64,000 bases of DNA from Tubiluchus corallicola (GCA_030141605.1 JAQGDQ010000476.1:1-64000); one strand, 5' to 3'; shown: positions 35,201 through 43,383, counted from the first letter of the stretch. The notes: generated by a model from the sequence alone, not told the origin. Numbers and translations: made by a program.

Positions 35201-35509
35201 AATAATGGATAACTATACTTTTGTTTCATGTTTTTTCATTAACAGAGATTTTTGCTGCAGAATGAATATGGGGATGAACAATCGCACGAGGAGTGCCAGA
35301 ACCTGATGCCCAAACGAGTGAAAAAGAGGCGAAAAGTGCAAACAGAAGATGGTACGGAGGCAGGCTGGGAGGAGTATTATGACTATATCTTCCCCAGTGA
35401 TGAGGCAGCACAGCCGAATCTCAAACTACTGGCAATGGCAAAGGCTTGGAAAAAACACCAAGAAGATGAGACAATGGTACAAGTGTCCAGTGACAGTGCT
35501 GTGTCCTAG
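8254..35509 (+). CDS. CRNKL1: Crooked neck-like protein 1 (spliceosomal HAT-repeat protein)
   Basis: Thirteen coding exons, all phase-compatible with GT/AG ends: 8254-8283, 15433-15585, 16730-16821, 17324-17526, 18472-18592, 19132-19312, 22673-22834, 25890-26018, 32401-32613, 33175-33321, 34028-34222, 34462-34614, 35261-35509. They give 675 aa, close to the roughly 690-aa form of the human protein, and are collinear with it. Seen: [79 protein letters not shown] and the C-terminal KKRRKVQ and [12 protein letters not shown] blocks. These are successive HAT (half-a-TPR) helix pairs. Family knowledge: Clf1/Syf3/CRNKL1 is a scaffold of the Prp19/NineTeen complex in the activated spliceosome, so the product is nuclear. 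The last exon could start at 35246 instead (adds RFLLQ). Introns 1, 6, 7 and 8 host other genes or transposons. Confidence 0.97.
8306..9510 (+). mobile_element. LINE 3' remnant in CRNKL1 intron 1
   Basis: Broken frames carry KTKFM, then [18 protein letters not shown] at about 8417-8470, and at 8746-8988 an end block with [18 protein letters not shown]. These are the same C-terminal blocks as the 4908-5690 element, so both derive from Jockey/CR1-like LINEs. Many stops; 3' UTR-like AT-rich sequence runs to roughly 9510. The boundaries are approximate. Confidence 0.78.
9511..11404. other. CRNKL1 intron 1, no gene seen
   Basis: Open frames at 10054-10350 and 10492-10830 have no family signal and no matching splice sites. 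The right end should hold the CNPY4 promoter and 5' UTR. Confidence 0.5.
11436..12806 (+). CDS. CNPY4: Canopy-family ER protein, CNPY4-like, intronless
   Basis: 456 aa in one exon. Residues 1-24 form a signal peptide (hydrophobic [13 protein letters not shown]). The saposin-like canopy domain (about 35-200) has [27 protein letters not shown] and [15 protein letters not shown], which are nearly identical to vertebrate CNPY4, and six cysteines in family order. After about residue 200 comes a run of 15 Asp and then some 240 residues of Lys/Glu/Asp/Ser-rich low complexity, far longer than the acidic tail of vertebrate CNPY4. The protein ends in KTEL, a KDEL-like ER retrieval signal. Family knowledge: CNPY3/4 bind Toll-like receptors in the ER and affect their surface delivery. 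The gene lies wholly inside CRNKL1 intron 1 on the same strand. Lack of introns could mean an old retrocopy; the intact frame argues it is used. Start chosen because the signal peptide follows directly. Confidence 0.92.
   Translation: MMIITRLLINCLLLSVLVPLFALASDDDDDPTERRPSKCEVCKMLVAELDERLGKITSHDQFEYGRFGMKAAKKVKFNKSEARLIEVLDEVCDQVYTYKVHAERKGSLRYAKGETQTMQTLKGLRNKGVKVDLGIPLEMWDTPHAEVGHAKRMCEVMREEYEENIEEWYFGDQEKSLAQFLCTEIILKGEDDQCLSEVYVPEDDDDDDDDDDDDDNTDDNKDNKDDSEKKTSKKKSKREKGDTGNRYSTSRRKRVEKRTDDSESKHDSEKVKEGNDTDKDKKNTEKKAKKDVNENKHVDDSKKESKEVKENSEKMVKVTEVRDDGLKDLKEKGEIDAAVGNDTRSDKESETIVVGTKSGNKEFEKKSKRVTKDSDKDSDNKDTEKPGKKLKRDTNVSSAEVSEKEEKELGTDSDDNSAKVSGRKTKDMKEGTGDKISKKQSKNVKGDVGKFPKTEL
12807..15432. 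other. Rest of CRNKL1 intron 1
   Basis: CNPY4 3' UTR (an AATAAA occurs at 13252-13257) followed by intron sequence. Short frames at 13244-13468 and 13776-13973 are AT-rich chance frames. An 18-bp perfect palindrome GGGGAGCGGTTGCTCCCC lies at about 14253-14270. Confidence 0.5.
14971..15075. repeat. Short hairpin built of AAAATGGCA blocks
   Basis: GGTAAAAATGGCAC at 14971 pairs with GTGTCATTTTTACC ending at 15047 (13 of 14), with a nested pair AAAAAAATGGCA / TGCCATTTTTTT inside and a further TGCCATTTT block to 15075. It looks like a tiny inverted-repeat element. Confidence 0.6.
15829..16174. mobile_element. MITE-like element with CAGT termini, CRNKL1 intron 2
   Basis: CAGTAAGCGCCACTT at the left end is matched by AAGTGGCACCTACTG at the right end (inverted, 13 of 15). 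The interior repeats AATTAACCGACTGA-like and TCTATTAA-like blocks on both sides. The element is 346 bp with no open frame, so it would be non-autonomous. Terminal CAGT recalls Tc1/mariner relatives, but I do not see a clean TA duplication on the left. Confidence 0.6.
18660..18795. repeat. Degenerate AAC/AAG-rich trinucleotide repeat
   Basis: About 130 bp of interrupted ACAAC/AGAAC units within CRNKL1 intron 5. The antisense Cys/Ser/His-rich open frame across it is an artefact. Confidence 0.85.
19673..19828 (+). repeat. 5' LTR
   Basis: About 156 bp, starting TGTTACTG and ending near GATAACAAGAGA. Partner of 21859-22028; exact ends uncertain by a few bases. Confidence 0.72.
19829..19849 (+). 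promoter_or_regulatory. tRNA primer-binding site of the LTR element
   Basis: TGGTGTCAGAGATTCGAGCC begins with TGG just after the LTR. Its complement reads like a tRNA 3' end with a T-loop-like TCGAATC and a CCA tail. Confidence 0.65.
21859..22028 (+). repeat. 3' LTR
   Basis: About 170 bp, starting TGACACACTG. It has a small TCATAATAATAAAGC insertion compared with the 5' LTR and roughly 85-90% similarity by eye outside it. Confidence 0.72.
23150..23592 (+). repeat. Interspersed repeat, copy A (CRNKL1 intron 7)
   Basis: Collinear with 57402-57845. Shared blocks include ATTTATAAATCAAATGA, GGTTTATTTTTCAAATCGGG and GGAAAGAGGAGGAA. No open frame. Confidence 0.7.
24478..25233 (+). mobile_element. 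LINE reverse transcriptase remnant in CRNKL1 intron 7
   Basis: Open pieces show [14 protein letters not shown] (the catalytic xADD box), then [18 protein letters not shown], and at 25013-25233 a C-terminal block ending [18 protein letters not shown]. This is the gene order of a CR1/Jockey-type ORF2, with stops between the pieces. Confidence 0.82.
26019..27127. other. CRNKL1 intron 8, left part, no gene seen
   Basis: AT-rich intron sequence with a short CAACAACAACAACA run near 26510. On the minus strand an AATAAA at 27066-27061 lies about 62 bp past the MKKS stop and is its likely poly(A) signal. Confidence 0.5.
27128..29549 (-). CDS. MKKS: McKusick-Kaufman/Bardet-Biedl syndrome chaperonin-like protein (BBS6)
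   Basis: Two coding exons on the minus strand, 29549-28308 and 27622-27128, joined in phase 0, give 578 aa (human about 570). Seen and matching human MKKS in order: [26 protein letters not shown], a SKPACCLI block, [28 protein letters not shown], and at the exon junction [15 protein letters not shown]. Family knowledge: MKKS is a vertebrate-type group II chaperonin relative that has lost the ATPase; with BBS10, BBS12 and the CCT ring it helps assemble the BBSome. In this sequence the canonical GDGTT ATP-hydrolysis motif is replaced by the SDFGLFT segment, as in human MKKS. The gene lies inside CRNKL1 intron 8 in antisense orientation, starting 168 bp after the TM2D2 stop. Confidence 0.95.
29718..30329 (-). 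CDS. TM2D2: TM2 domain-containing protein 2
   Basis: 203 aa in one exon. An N-terminal hydrophobic segment ([14 protein letters not shown]) acts as a signal peptide. The cysteine-rich luminal region has [15 protein letters not shown] and [11 protein letters not shown], and the TM2 domain has two membrane segments around [20 protein letters not shown] and [12 protein letters not shown], ending GSNWIPYY. This is very close to vertebrate TM2D2 (for example DRFCLGHTG and SDGSNW). Family knowledge: TM2D1-3 are conserved membrane proteins tied genetically to Notch signalling (almondex in flies); the DRF motif between the helices is characteristic. It sits 71 bp after the stop of the 140-aa gene and 168 bp before the MKKS start, all on the minus strand within CRNKL1 intron 8. 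Confidence 0.97.
   Translation of the reverse strand: MAHFCVMSCTRNIPLTFLCTFLCCFSIVTTTNKTIIPEDCLKEATVETNSNTFRPDSPLVLCCMLPDQFIDCNDPVDLDGNATAREELGYGCTKWGGDRYEDIEVTPVNCTVLPDIECYGNRTFIREGMPCIKYTRHYFVTTLIYSVLLGFLGMDRFCLGHTGSAVGKLLTLGGFGVWWIVDIVLLVTGGLKPQDGSNWIPYY
30401..31366 (-). CDS. Unrecognised two-exon gene, 140 aa
   Basis: Exons 31366-31234 and 30690-30401 join in phase 1 through CCAG|GTGAAG and TTTCAG|CTGAAG. Seen: an N-terminal amphipathic, probably coiled-coil helix ([15 protein letters not shown]) and a C-terminal half with [32 protein letters not shown], four cysteines and many helix-favouring residues. There is no signal peptide or membrane segment. The frame stays open upstream of the chosen ATG for about 25 codons (SFADKLRIV just before the Met), so an upstream exon or start is possible. 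I do not recognise the family. An ATTAAA overlaps the stop codon (30405-30400) and TM2D2 begins 71 bp downstream. Real-gene confidence comes from clean splicing and a long open second exon. Confidence 0.72.
31367..32400. other. CRNKL1 intron 8, right part, no gene seen
   Basis: Should hold the promoter of the minus-strand trio at its left end. A short plus-strand frame at 31647-31895 has no family signal. Confidence 0.45.
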
Positions 35510-35651
35510 TGTAGAGCTTCCTATGGCATGTTGAGCATTGTGCCAGACAATGTACATTGTGTAAATACTGTAGCAATATGTAGAACCTCTCATTATTTCA
35601 CATGCTGAGGTAAAGAAAAATTTGAATGCTGTTGTGCAAGAAAGGCATCGT

Positions 35652-35657
35652 AATAAA
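35652..35657 (+). promoter_or_regulatory. Candidate CRNKL1 poly(A) signal
   Basis: AATAAA 143 bp after the stop codon. Confidence 0.5.
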
Positions 35658-35659
35658 AT

Positions 35660-36628
35660 TAATATGCTCGTTTTGCAACCGTCATTACAATCAGCCTTGT
35701 TGTCTTTAAAAATAGGGCATTTCAAATTCTTGTCAAATTCAAATAGAGTTGATGTTTCACAAAATTTTAATAGGAGTGATCTCGTCTACATGTATATGTG
35801 GTAGTGTTTGAAGCTGAAAGATTTCATCAGATATGACATGAACTCATCACATATTTCATCACTTCTGCTATTTTTACCTTCTAATTCTATGTTCAATTCC
35901 TTCACTGTTTATGGCATTTGATATTTTGCAGAAATATAAACAGTAATTCATCACTAATGAATAGTAAAGAAATAAGAACACATATGATTTTAAATAAAAA
36001 ATATATAGAAAAGAATACTGGTGCAGATCGTGAACAGTGATTTTTGCTTCGGATACATTTTCATAATTTTTGTACAATATAATTCTAAAACTTTTGGCTA
36101 ATAAATTAAAAACAACTTTCAACTTGATAATGTGTGTATTTGCACTCAAAATTCACGAGAACTAAATAGATATGATTTTCTGTAATAGTTAAACAAAGCA
36201 TGCAAAATGGTTTAAATCAAAAATTCAAAACTCGATTAAAATTTTGTATAATATGCAGACATGAATAATCCTTTGTTGAAATTGTACCCGTTTAAATTAA
36301 TGCTTATTATTCATACTAAAACAACTAATAGTTTCTCCAAAGGGATTAGTTTTTATATATATATATTTTTTGTGCACATCATCAGATTAAATTGGTTGCT
36401 GGATATTGCTAAATAATTTGCCCTATAATTATCGTTTTTGCGTGTGTCATCTACATGATTGCATTGTGATTGCAGATGAAAATAATTTGCCACAGGATTG
36501 AATAAAGCTTTGTTATATAATATTAATAATAAGCTTTACTTATATGCCATGAGTAAACAATAACAAAAACATGATAAATTGGTATACATTCCACACAACG
36601 CACCTATCCTTGTGAACTTTAATTAGCA
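35660..36628. other. Spacer between convergent genes
   Basis: AT-rich 3' flanks of CRNKL1 (+) and the 143-aa gene (-). No exon seen; the minus-strand frame at 35874-36149 is AT-rich low-complexity. Confidence 0.5.
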
Positions 36629-39600
36629 TTAGTATTTGTACAGCTTCTGCAGATCCCAGGGGCGTGGTCCAGCTCGCAGCTGCCGGAGCTTCTGATCCTT
36701 CTCAATCTTCTTCCGTTCTTTCAGCCACTCTGAGTATTCATTCTCCTCTTTGGTCTGTGGGGCTTGTTGTGGAAACCTTGTGCCAAGACAGAACTGCGAA
36801 CATTTAAAAATGAAGATAACTGCAAACATTTAAACTACGAAGCTGATAGCAATTGAGGTCAAATAAATTGTTCTATGTATGTTGTTTATTTTAAAGTTAT
36901 ATGAAATCTTGTCTGCGTGTCTGAAGCACAATCTTTTGTCTAAATAAAAAATGCTCAAAAATACACCTGAAAGTGTGCATACTGTTTGTGACTGAGACTA
37001 GTTGATTGCAGTATATTGGTTAGTTAGGGTAGTACGTGTAATTGCATTCATGATTTCTAGCTTATACCTTCAAATCAAACTTGCACAATTTTTGACAATG
37101 ATCAAGGACCGGTCATGCCACAACCTTGCATGCTTTTGAGCAGTTTGCCCACCTGCTTAAAAAGGCAAGTTTAATCTGCAGTTGTTTCAAGAATGGCCAA
37201 TGGCATCAAAGCTGCCCTAGACTAGCATACAAACTGTTGTCGGGGCTTACTCAAGTCAGTACATTAGGCTATTCAGGATTGCTTTCAAGCTTTACATTTA
37301 ATGGTTCAACACAAGTAGTAGATGACACTGTGGTCAAACATATAATACAAATCTGGAACAACTGTTTTTGTAGCTAAGTAATGATATCCTCCAAACCAGT
37401 ATATTTTTTCAAATTCTGTAAATATGTATCATGTACTTATGGGAAGATGCACGTGGACATCATATTAATTAATGTGTTAATTATGTTTTGTGCATGGAAT
37501 GTATTAAGTCTGGAATTTAATTGGAATGAATTAAACACGAAAATTGTAGTTGTCCATAAGAGAAATCTGAAAATAACGCCTCATAATGAATAGACTGCTT
37601 ATTCACTTCTCTTTGTTCGTGTATGTTATCATTTTCTTCCTGTTCTTTAGCACGCTCGCACTCTCTGAGCCACTTCATGCAATCATACACAGGCTTTGCT
37701 GGCCTCCTCCCAGTCTCCTCACAGTCGTCAACGTCCAATGTGTTGTATTGTCCTGGCGAAACTTGATATTTCTGCAAAGCAAAAAATATTTTTCAAGAAT
37801 TTGTGGCAAATTGGTTCAGTTTTCTGTTGTTTCTCTCTGCTGGCGTCATCTCTCTCTCACCCTCATTTTCAGACAAAAAGAAACAAAACGAACTGTTTCT
37901 TCACAGCACCAGGTCCCTTCACTTTCATAATAACATGACAGGTACAAGATCTAGCTCTGCTTCAATTACGCAAATGAATTATAATGAATGTAGGCCTATA
38001 GGTTGGGTAGTTGTACCAGTACACTAGAGACTGCGCAGATGACCACAAGAGCTATCCATGCTTTTCACCTTTGTTTATATGCTGTAGCGACTTGCAGTGA
38101 GCGAGAGCTTGTGAGAACATGTGTTACCTCAAGGTGGGCGGGGCTAATTATTCCAAAGCTACGTATTAGCATTACTACGCACATTCGTGGCTCATATATA
38201 CAATAGGCTCTTATTATATTTCGCTTACGGCATGCGCACTATGCGTAACTCGTTACAGCTACAAAGTCCAAAATCGAACCCTCACGTATATAAAGGCGTT
38301 TGAGCAAACAGAAACCGCTGGCGTAGTGAGATGGGTACTTCGCTTTAATGGATTTACTCTCTACTAAGGAATTAGGGTTCGAATCCCACTCGACCCCATC
38401 TCACGCAATCCAGCGTTTTTGCTATTTTTTCAACAGTTTAGGATATTCATTCATTGAGAACGCTTCATTTTGTTTATAATGATAAAATACTGTGCGAAGT
38501 ATTATATTAAAATATGAGAGAGAGATAATAGCAGAATGCGCAATGAAAAAATATATTGATAAAGCAATTATTTTGGAAAATCAAATTTTACAGATTTTTG
38601 TAGCAGTTGCAGCTGTGTAAGGCCAATATGTTTGGTCGCAGCCTGACTTCACCTATAAAACAATATTAAAATTATAGTGAAACGAGGTCGTGAAATAATT
38701 ATTTCTACGCTAGTATTATGAATTGCCACTATTCTGCTTTCCGTCCGGATTTTTACAGCGCAGTGTAAATTTAGTAGGAAAAATGTCCACCGATGTTAAG
38801 TTGAGCCACATTAAGTTAACGACTGCAAAGGTTTCTTTGCATCCTTCCTGTTCTTCTCCTCGCCTTTTATGTTAGGTGGGTAATCGATTTGAATTGCTTT
38901 TGCTTTTGGTAATTAAGTGAAATAGTCAAGCATTGCGGGAGTGGGAGTGAACGGAACAATTAACAATTTTCTTGCCGTTGAACTAAGCGGATATTTCTAT
39001 ATGTCAAAATATGGTTCCCTCTGTGAGCGTGGTTGCGTGTCACTGATAATTGCTTGGATACAGGAACGTGAATCGATCACGCCTCTGATTTCCGGAGTTC
39101 CGTGTCCTTATGTGACGTATTATTATCTTATGATGTGATATTCGTTAGTTCTTCAATGACACATTTGAAGTACATTCCTAGTTGCAGAACGGTTGTCTAC
39201 AAATTCTTTTTCCCTGGGCTTTTATCTGTGGTATTTTTTACCAAAACATTACTTTTCTGTATAACTATAACCTCGCCCACTTCAAAAAGTAGTACGGTGA
39301 CATAGTACCGGGCAATTTATCACTAGCAGTTACTAGATTTTCAAAAAGCGTATACTAAAAGTATATCGATATAAACCCTTGGAATACACTGAGTAGTACA
39401 ACGAATATATATAAATAGCTTGGCTCACCAGCATTTTGTTTGTGAGGTACTTTCCCCTTCCCCCGCCGTTGGTCATTGGCCGCTCAACCACACCGGACAT
39501 TTGGCTTTGACCAGTCCACCGAGAAGCAAACTATTGAATAAAAATATTCATGAAGAAATTTACCATTCACTTTGCTAAATGTCAGTGCTGACTACTTCTC

Positions 39601-39805
39601 AATAATAATGCAATTACATTGATTTAATGATTTCAGCTTATCTGTTCATTTTGCGAATCAAATCGTCAATCTTTTTGTAAATTAATTACTTAGAATTATT
39701 TACCTGTACTGGTTCATTGGTGAGAATAAGTTGTCTTTCTTCCATGCAATGATCACAATCTACAGTAGATTTGTTCTCCTCGACAAGTCGCTTTGGCGTA
39801 TTCAT
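36629..39805 (-). CDS. Unrecognised three-exon gene, 143 aa
   Basis: Exons 39805-39704, 37771-37607 and 36793-36629, all phase 0, with GTAAAT and GTGAAT donors and TTTGCAG and TTCGCAG acceptors. The product begins MNTPKRLVEENKSTVDCDHC, has a central block GRRPAKPVYDCMKWLRECER and ends AGPRPWDLQKLYKY. It is highly charged (many Glu, Lys, Arg), has a CxxC near residue 17, a CxxWLxxC pair at 65-72, and a helical Glu/Lys-rich segment before the end. No signal peptide or membrane segment. The CxxWxxxC pattern faintly recalls small twin-cysteine mitochondrial or C22orf39-type proteins, but the resemblance is too weak to name it. Convergent with CRNKL1. The GTGAAT donor is the weakest part of the model. 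Confidence 0.75.
38316..38415 (+). repeat. tRNA-like sequence (SINE head or tRNA relic) inside an inverted repeat
   Basis: GGCGTAGTGAGATGGGTACT resembles a degenerate A-box region, and GGTTCGAATCC at 38376-38386 is a perfect B box, spaced as in tRNA-derived SINEs. The unit is bounded by inverted arms (CGCTGGCGTAGTGAGATGGG and CCCCATCTCACGCAATCCAGCG). The T-stem has only about three pairs and the acceptor stem is poor, so an intact tRNA gene is unlikely. It lies in intron 1 of the 143-aa gene. Confidence 0.5.
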
Positions 39806-41290
39806 TTCGAAAATTCCGAAGACAGGCTTGCACTGTTAATTCGTGGCTTCGTACTTCCTTGAGTTCGCTAACAACGATAATTTTATACCCTCAAAAACTT
39901 CAAAAATGATGTTGAAAGTATTCGTATGCGTCTGTTATTTGCTTACAGTATAATATATCACATTAATTTTATCATTTTAATTTTGGAACTTCAAGCGTAT
40001 ACGCATTGTTGAAGTAAACAGCTTTTTAGAACTTGTTGAAGGAAAATATAACACCCAGTTTGCCTTTGCACGCCTGTTTTGAATAGTTTTTTCTTTCTGG
40101 ATCTTGTTAAGCTGTGTAAGCCAAATAAAAGTTTTCGGTCTGTGAAAATACATTAATTGCCTTTCATGACCTTCATGATTTTACTTGCGTTTATAAACTT
40201 AGCTTATTTTCCGATTAATTTGTGCCACCGACACTGGCTAACAATAACGAGTAACAGAAAATTAATTATTATTGGGTGTCACTATAATTTTATGTAACTC
40301 ATGAGAACATAACAATTTATGGATGTAATTTACAATCATTAGTAAATTAGTAGTCAATTGTAATTTTGTACATGAAATTGGTTTATTACTACACAGAAAC
40401 TATAAAAGCTCCATTTTCAATAGCAAATAAGTAACAAAATAGAAATGTATTATTGGTTAATAGTGCAAATTGGCAACTTTGAATCTGGAGTTCTCTAACG
40501 TCTTATACATAGGGACCTATAGATAAATTCTAGAGGGGAACAGTAATCCAATTAGTTTATCCATTTTGGTGCAATTCTCAACACTCACAACTGTAGCACA
40601 GAGAATGTCAACTGCGGGTTTGCCAACGTAATGTGTATACCAGCAATTCCTTAACAGGTACACGTAACGCAGCCTATAATACGTAGGCCTACTACATGTG
40701 TACTACTGAGGCTCGAAATCAAAAGTTCAAATCTATGCTATGTTTTTCTGGCCTAGCTTTCACCTATTTTATTTACATAGCATAGCAAACAACGCGCTAA
40801 GAGCTCTAAGTTTTTGGTCTAAAGGTAAAGGCAATGCGGAAGAGTTGCAACCGTTCACAGTTTCCTGCAAACAAGTCACATTTTGGCCTGGCGTGCTAGA
40901 TGTTTTGTTTACATATCCAACACACGTCTGGACGCAGTTTACAATAAAGTTCACTCAGTATAAAGTAGATCGACTTAGTTTTAGCATATAGGGCTTTTAT
41001 CTTTGCGACCATGTCATACACTTTGAATCGGGATCCCTTTTGAGTTTATGCTTCTAACATATTCCAAAGGCCGTCTACGATATATTCTCTTAACAAAATA
41101 TTTCCTTTTGATACTTAGCAATGTACGCCTACTTGCGGGATGAACGAACTTCATCAGCTTCGACGTGATAATGGGTGAGGACCAACGACTAAAGGGCGAG
41201 TCGAAGCCATATATACTCATCAATATTGGTAACCAGCCCATAAAAACAATGACGTTTTTACAAAGCCATACTAAGTGCCCATCGATATTG
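39806..41290. other. Gene-free stretch upstream of the 143-aa gene
   Basis: No exon supported. Frames at 40740-40991 and 41014-41298 lack splice context and family motifs. Confidence 0.5.
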
Positions 41291-41298
41291 GTGACCAC

Positions 41299-41701
41299 CC
41301 AGGGGCGTATCAGAACTTTACGACGCCCTGGGCTGATAGTTTTGTCCCGCCCATCTCTATCGTTGGTTGCTTATGTAATGAGCAGATTAAATAATTAATT
41401 GTGGTGTATTAGAAACATTATTAACCTGGGTTCTACGTGGTCATTTTTAATTAGATGTATTTGCATAGTGCTTCTATTCAAGCATGCTTGTTGTGCAATA
41501 CCTGGCACCTGTTCGTTATGTGGCACTTATGTAAAAACTGCGCCGAGTAACTACTTTGGTGTGTTATAAAAGGCGCCCTTTACATGAATATGAAAGCATA
41601 CACATTTTCCGAGGAGAGTAAGAATTTTTTCTAAAATGTGAGGCCCCTCAAACTTTGGCGCCTTAGGCTGTAGCCTAGTTAGCCTATTGGTTAATGCGCC
41701 C
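41299..41701. mobile_element. hAT-like MITE with 8-bp target duplication
   Basis: The ends are CCAGGGGCGTA and (inverted) GGGCGCATTAA. The flanks are GTGACCAC (41291-41298) and GTGACCAT (41702-41709), 7 of 8 identical, which is the target-site length of hAT elements. The inside has GACGCCCTGGGC and GGCGCCTTAGGC blocks and no open frame. Confidence 0.6.
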
Positions 41702-41742
41702 GTGACCATCCCATAAAAACAACGGCATTTTTACATTCAGAG

Positions 41743-41838
41743 AAACGCAATCATGTTTGTAAATTTAAGAAAATAAGTTTAATTCAAATAGAAACGCAAT
41801 CATGTTTGTAAATTTAAGAAAATAAGTTTAATTCAAAT
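41743..41838. repeat. Tandem repeat, two units of about 48 bp
   Basis: GAAACGCAATCATGTTTGTA...TTTAATTCAAAT occurs twice head to tail with perfect identity by eye. Confidence 0.9.
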
Positions 41839-42223
41839 TGTTAGAACAAAAATTGTTTAACAAAATTATTAGCAGGAATGACTGTTATAAAGCAGTTTCC
41901 AAGTCTCCAACATAACCAATGTAAAGTAAAAATTCTTACATTAGAATTACACCTACAATAAACTGCATGAATCTCGCCAGCAGCGTACAAATACTAAAAT
42001 ATGCATGTTGAATGGTATCATAAAGGCGCGTGCTATGTACAGCAGAGCAGTCCAAGGTTAAATTTTTTGTCCTATCGAAGCAACTGAATAAAAATTCTCT
42101 ACTTAAAAATAACATAATATTGACATTAAAAACTAAAACGCTGAAACAACCAACCAAGCGAATAACCTATCATAACCTGCAAAACAAAGAATGGTCCAAA
42201 ATAAAACTCAGAAGTTAGCTTAC

Positions 42224-42340
42224 TTGCACAATAGAGTCTATGGTGAACATGGTTCTTGATGTTCGTAACACAGCCATGTTCATAAAACTCACTCCATCTG
42301 CCATGATCTTTGCATGCAACCAATTTCCAATAGAAGTAAA
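42224..42340 (-). CDS. Candidate internal exon of an unidentified gene
   Basis: Minus-strand acceptor ATCGCAG, 39 open codons and donor CAA|GTAAGC, phase 0 at both ends. The peptide starts FTSIGNWLHAKIMADG and ends MFTIDSIVQ, with protein-like composition. No partner exon could be joined with confidence: the nearby exon 42744-43358 ends in a stop. I do not recognise the family. Confidence 0.35.
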
Positions 42341-42743
42341 CTGCGATTGCATAACACGATGCTAATTAATGTCTCATCAAAAGAAAAATTTTGCACTATA
42401 AATACAATAATTTTGCTGACAGATAAATCAGTTCACAATTAAAATAAATAAATAAAAGCATCAAAAAGCACCAACAAAATGCCTTACAAAAGGTCTGCGT
42501 CATCGGAATCAGATATGTAGTCTGTTGCCTTTTACAAACTGCAGAATAATACAGTAATTACGAAGACGCTATAGTTAGCTCCCTTCTTTGGATAAGAACG
42601 TACGAATATTTATTTAATAATTCAAATTTTAAAATTAAAAATAAAAATGCAGAAAAAAATTGATTTTTCGAAATTAATAAAATCCATCATAATGCACATC
42701 ACATTGATCACAGTCATAAGTTACTTCAGTCTTTCGATTTTTA

Positions 42744-43358
42744 CTAGAAAATATACTGAGGTGGTGAAGTGCACATTTCTTCGCGTATGTTCATCTTGTA
42801 AGAAATCTCCATTGGCCCTATGCAAACATAGCAATTGTGACCCATCAGGCGATGGGAGAAATATTCCTTGATGACCAAATCTGCTCTCGCGCCAACAGTA
42901 TACTCTTTGGTCTTGAAATGCAGATTACTGGATTCCAGACAGCACTGGTAAGTTCCAAATCTTGAAATAGCCACATTGTGTATTGTTCTTCGAGAACGAT
43001 CTGAAGGGTCCATCAGTTCAATGTCATACGAGTCAGCGTCGCGCGGATTTTTTCCCTGAGAGAGTTTGCCGTGTAAGCCGTAACACTCGTAATGATGTTC
43101 CGTTTCGTTATCTACAGTCACCAGATTACCTTCAAACCAAGAGTCATCACGGTAGAAACACAAATGTGCCTTACCCTTTAGCGTAACCCACCATTCCTCT
43201 GGCCTTTGCTTGCGTCGTCTCGATCCTGCCCGGACTGGGACGCTGCTTACTCTGATGTTGGGAGACCGTTTGCTGGGAACAAATCCACTGATTTCGGCTC
43301 CATTTGTCACAAACCCGTTTTTATTTTGCATGGTCTCTACTATCTTTCCTTGGGACAT
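42744..43358 (-). CDS. Unrecognised protein with immunoglobulin-like features, probably the last exon
   Basis: 204 aa from the Met at 43358; the frame stays open upstream to an acceptor-like TTTAACAG at 43383, so this may be a 3' exon of a longer gene. Seen: a basic linker SSVPVRAGSRRRKQRPEEWW, then a beta-rich region with HYECYG and, about 50 residues on, FGTYQCCLES followed by KTKEYTVGARADLVI. A Cys on one strand and a GxYxC motif on another, with a final hydrophobic strand, is the layout of an Ig V-type fold. No signal peptide is present in this exon. The last 25 or so residues have a different character and could be read-through of an unused donor. Family not identified. Confidence 0.6.
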   Translation of the reverse strand: MSQGKIVETMQNKNGFVTNGAEISGFVPSKRSPNIRVSSVPVRAGSRRRKQRPEEWWVTLKGKAHLCFYRDDSWFEGNLVTVDNETEHHYECYGLHGKLSQGKNPRDADSYDIELMDPSDRSRRTIHNVAISRFGTYQCCLESSNLHFKTKEYTVGARADLVIKEYFSHRLMGHNCYVCIGPMEISYKMNIREEMCTSPPQYIF

Positions 43359-43383
43359 TTTTTGAATACTTCGTAAAAGCACC

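Noticed and set aside
35246-35260. Earlier acceptor for the last CRNKL1 exon (after AACAG)
   Set aside because: In frame, but adds RFLLQ that has no place in the family; the AG at 35260 fits the alignment better. Use of both is possible.
38336-38393. Functional tRNA gene
   Set aside because: The B box is perfect, but the T stem and acceptor stem pair poorly and the length is short of a normal tRNA.
41014-41298. 94-codon minus-strand frame
   Set aside because: No splice sites, and its left part overlaps the local repeat beside the hAT-like element.
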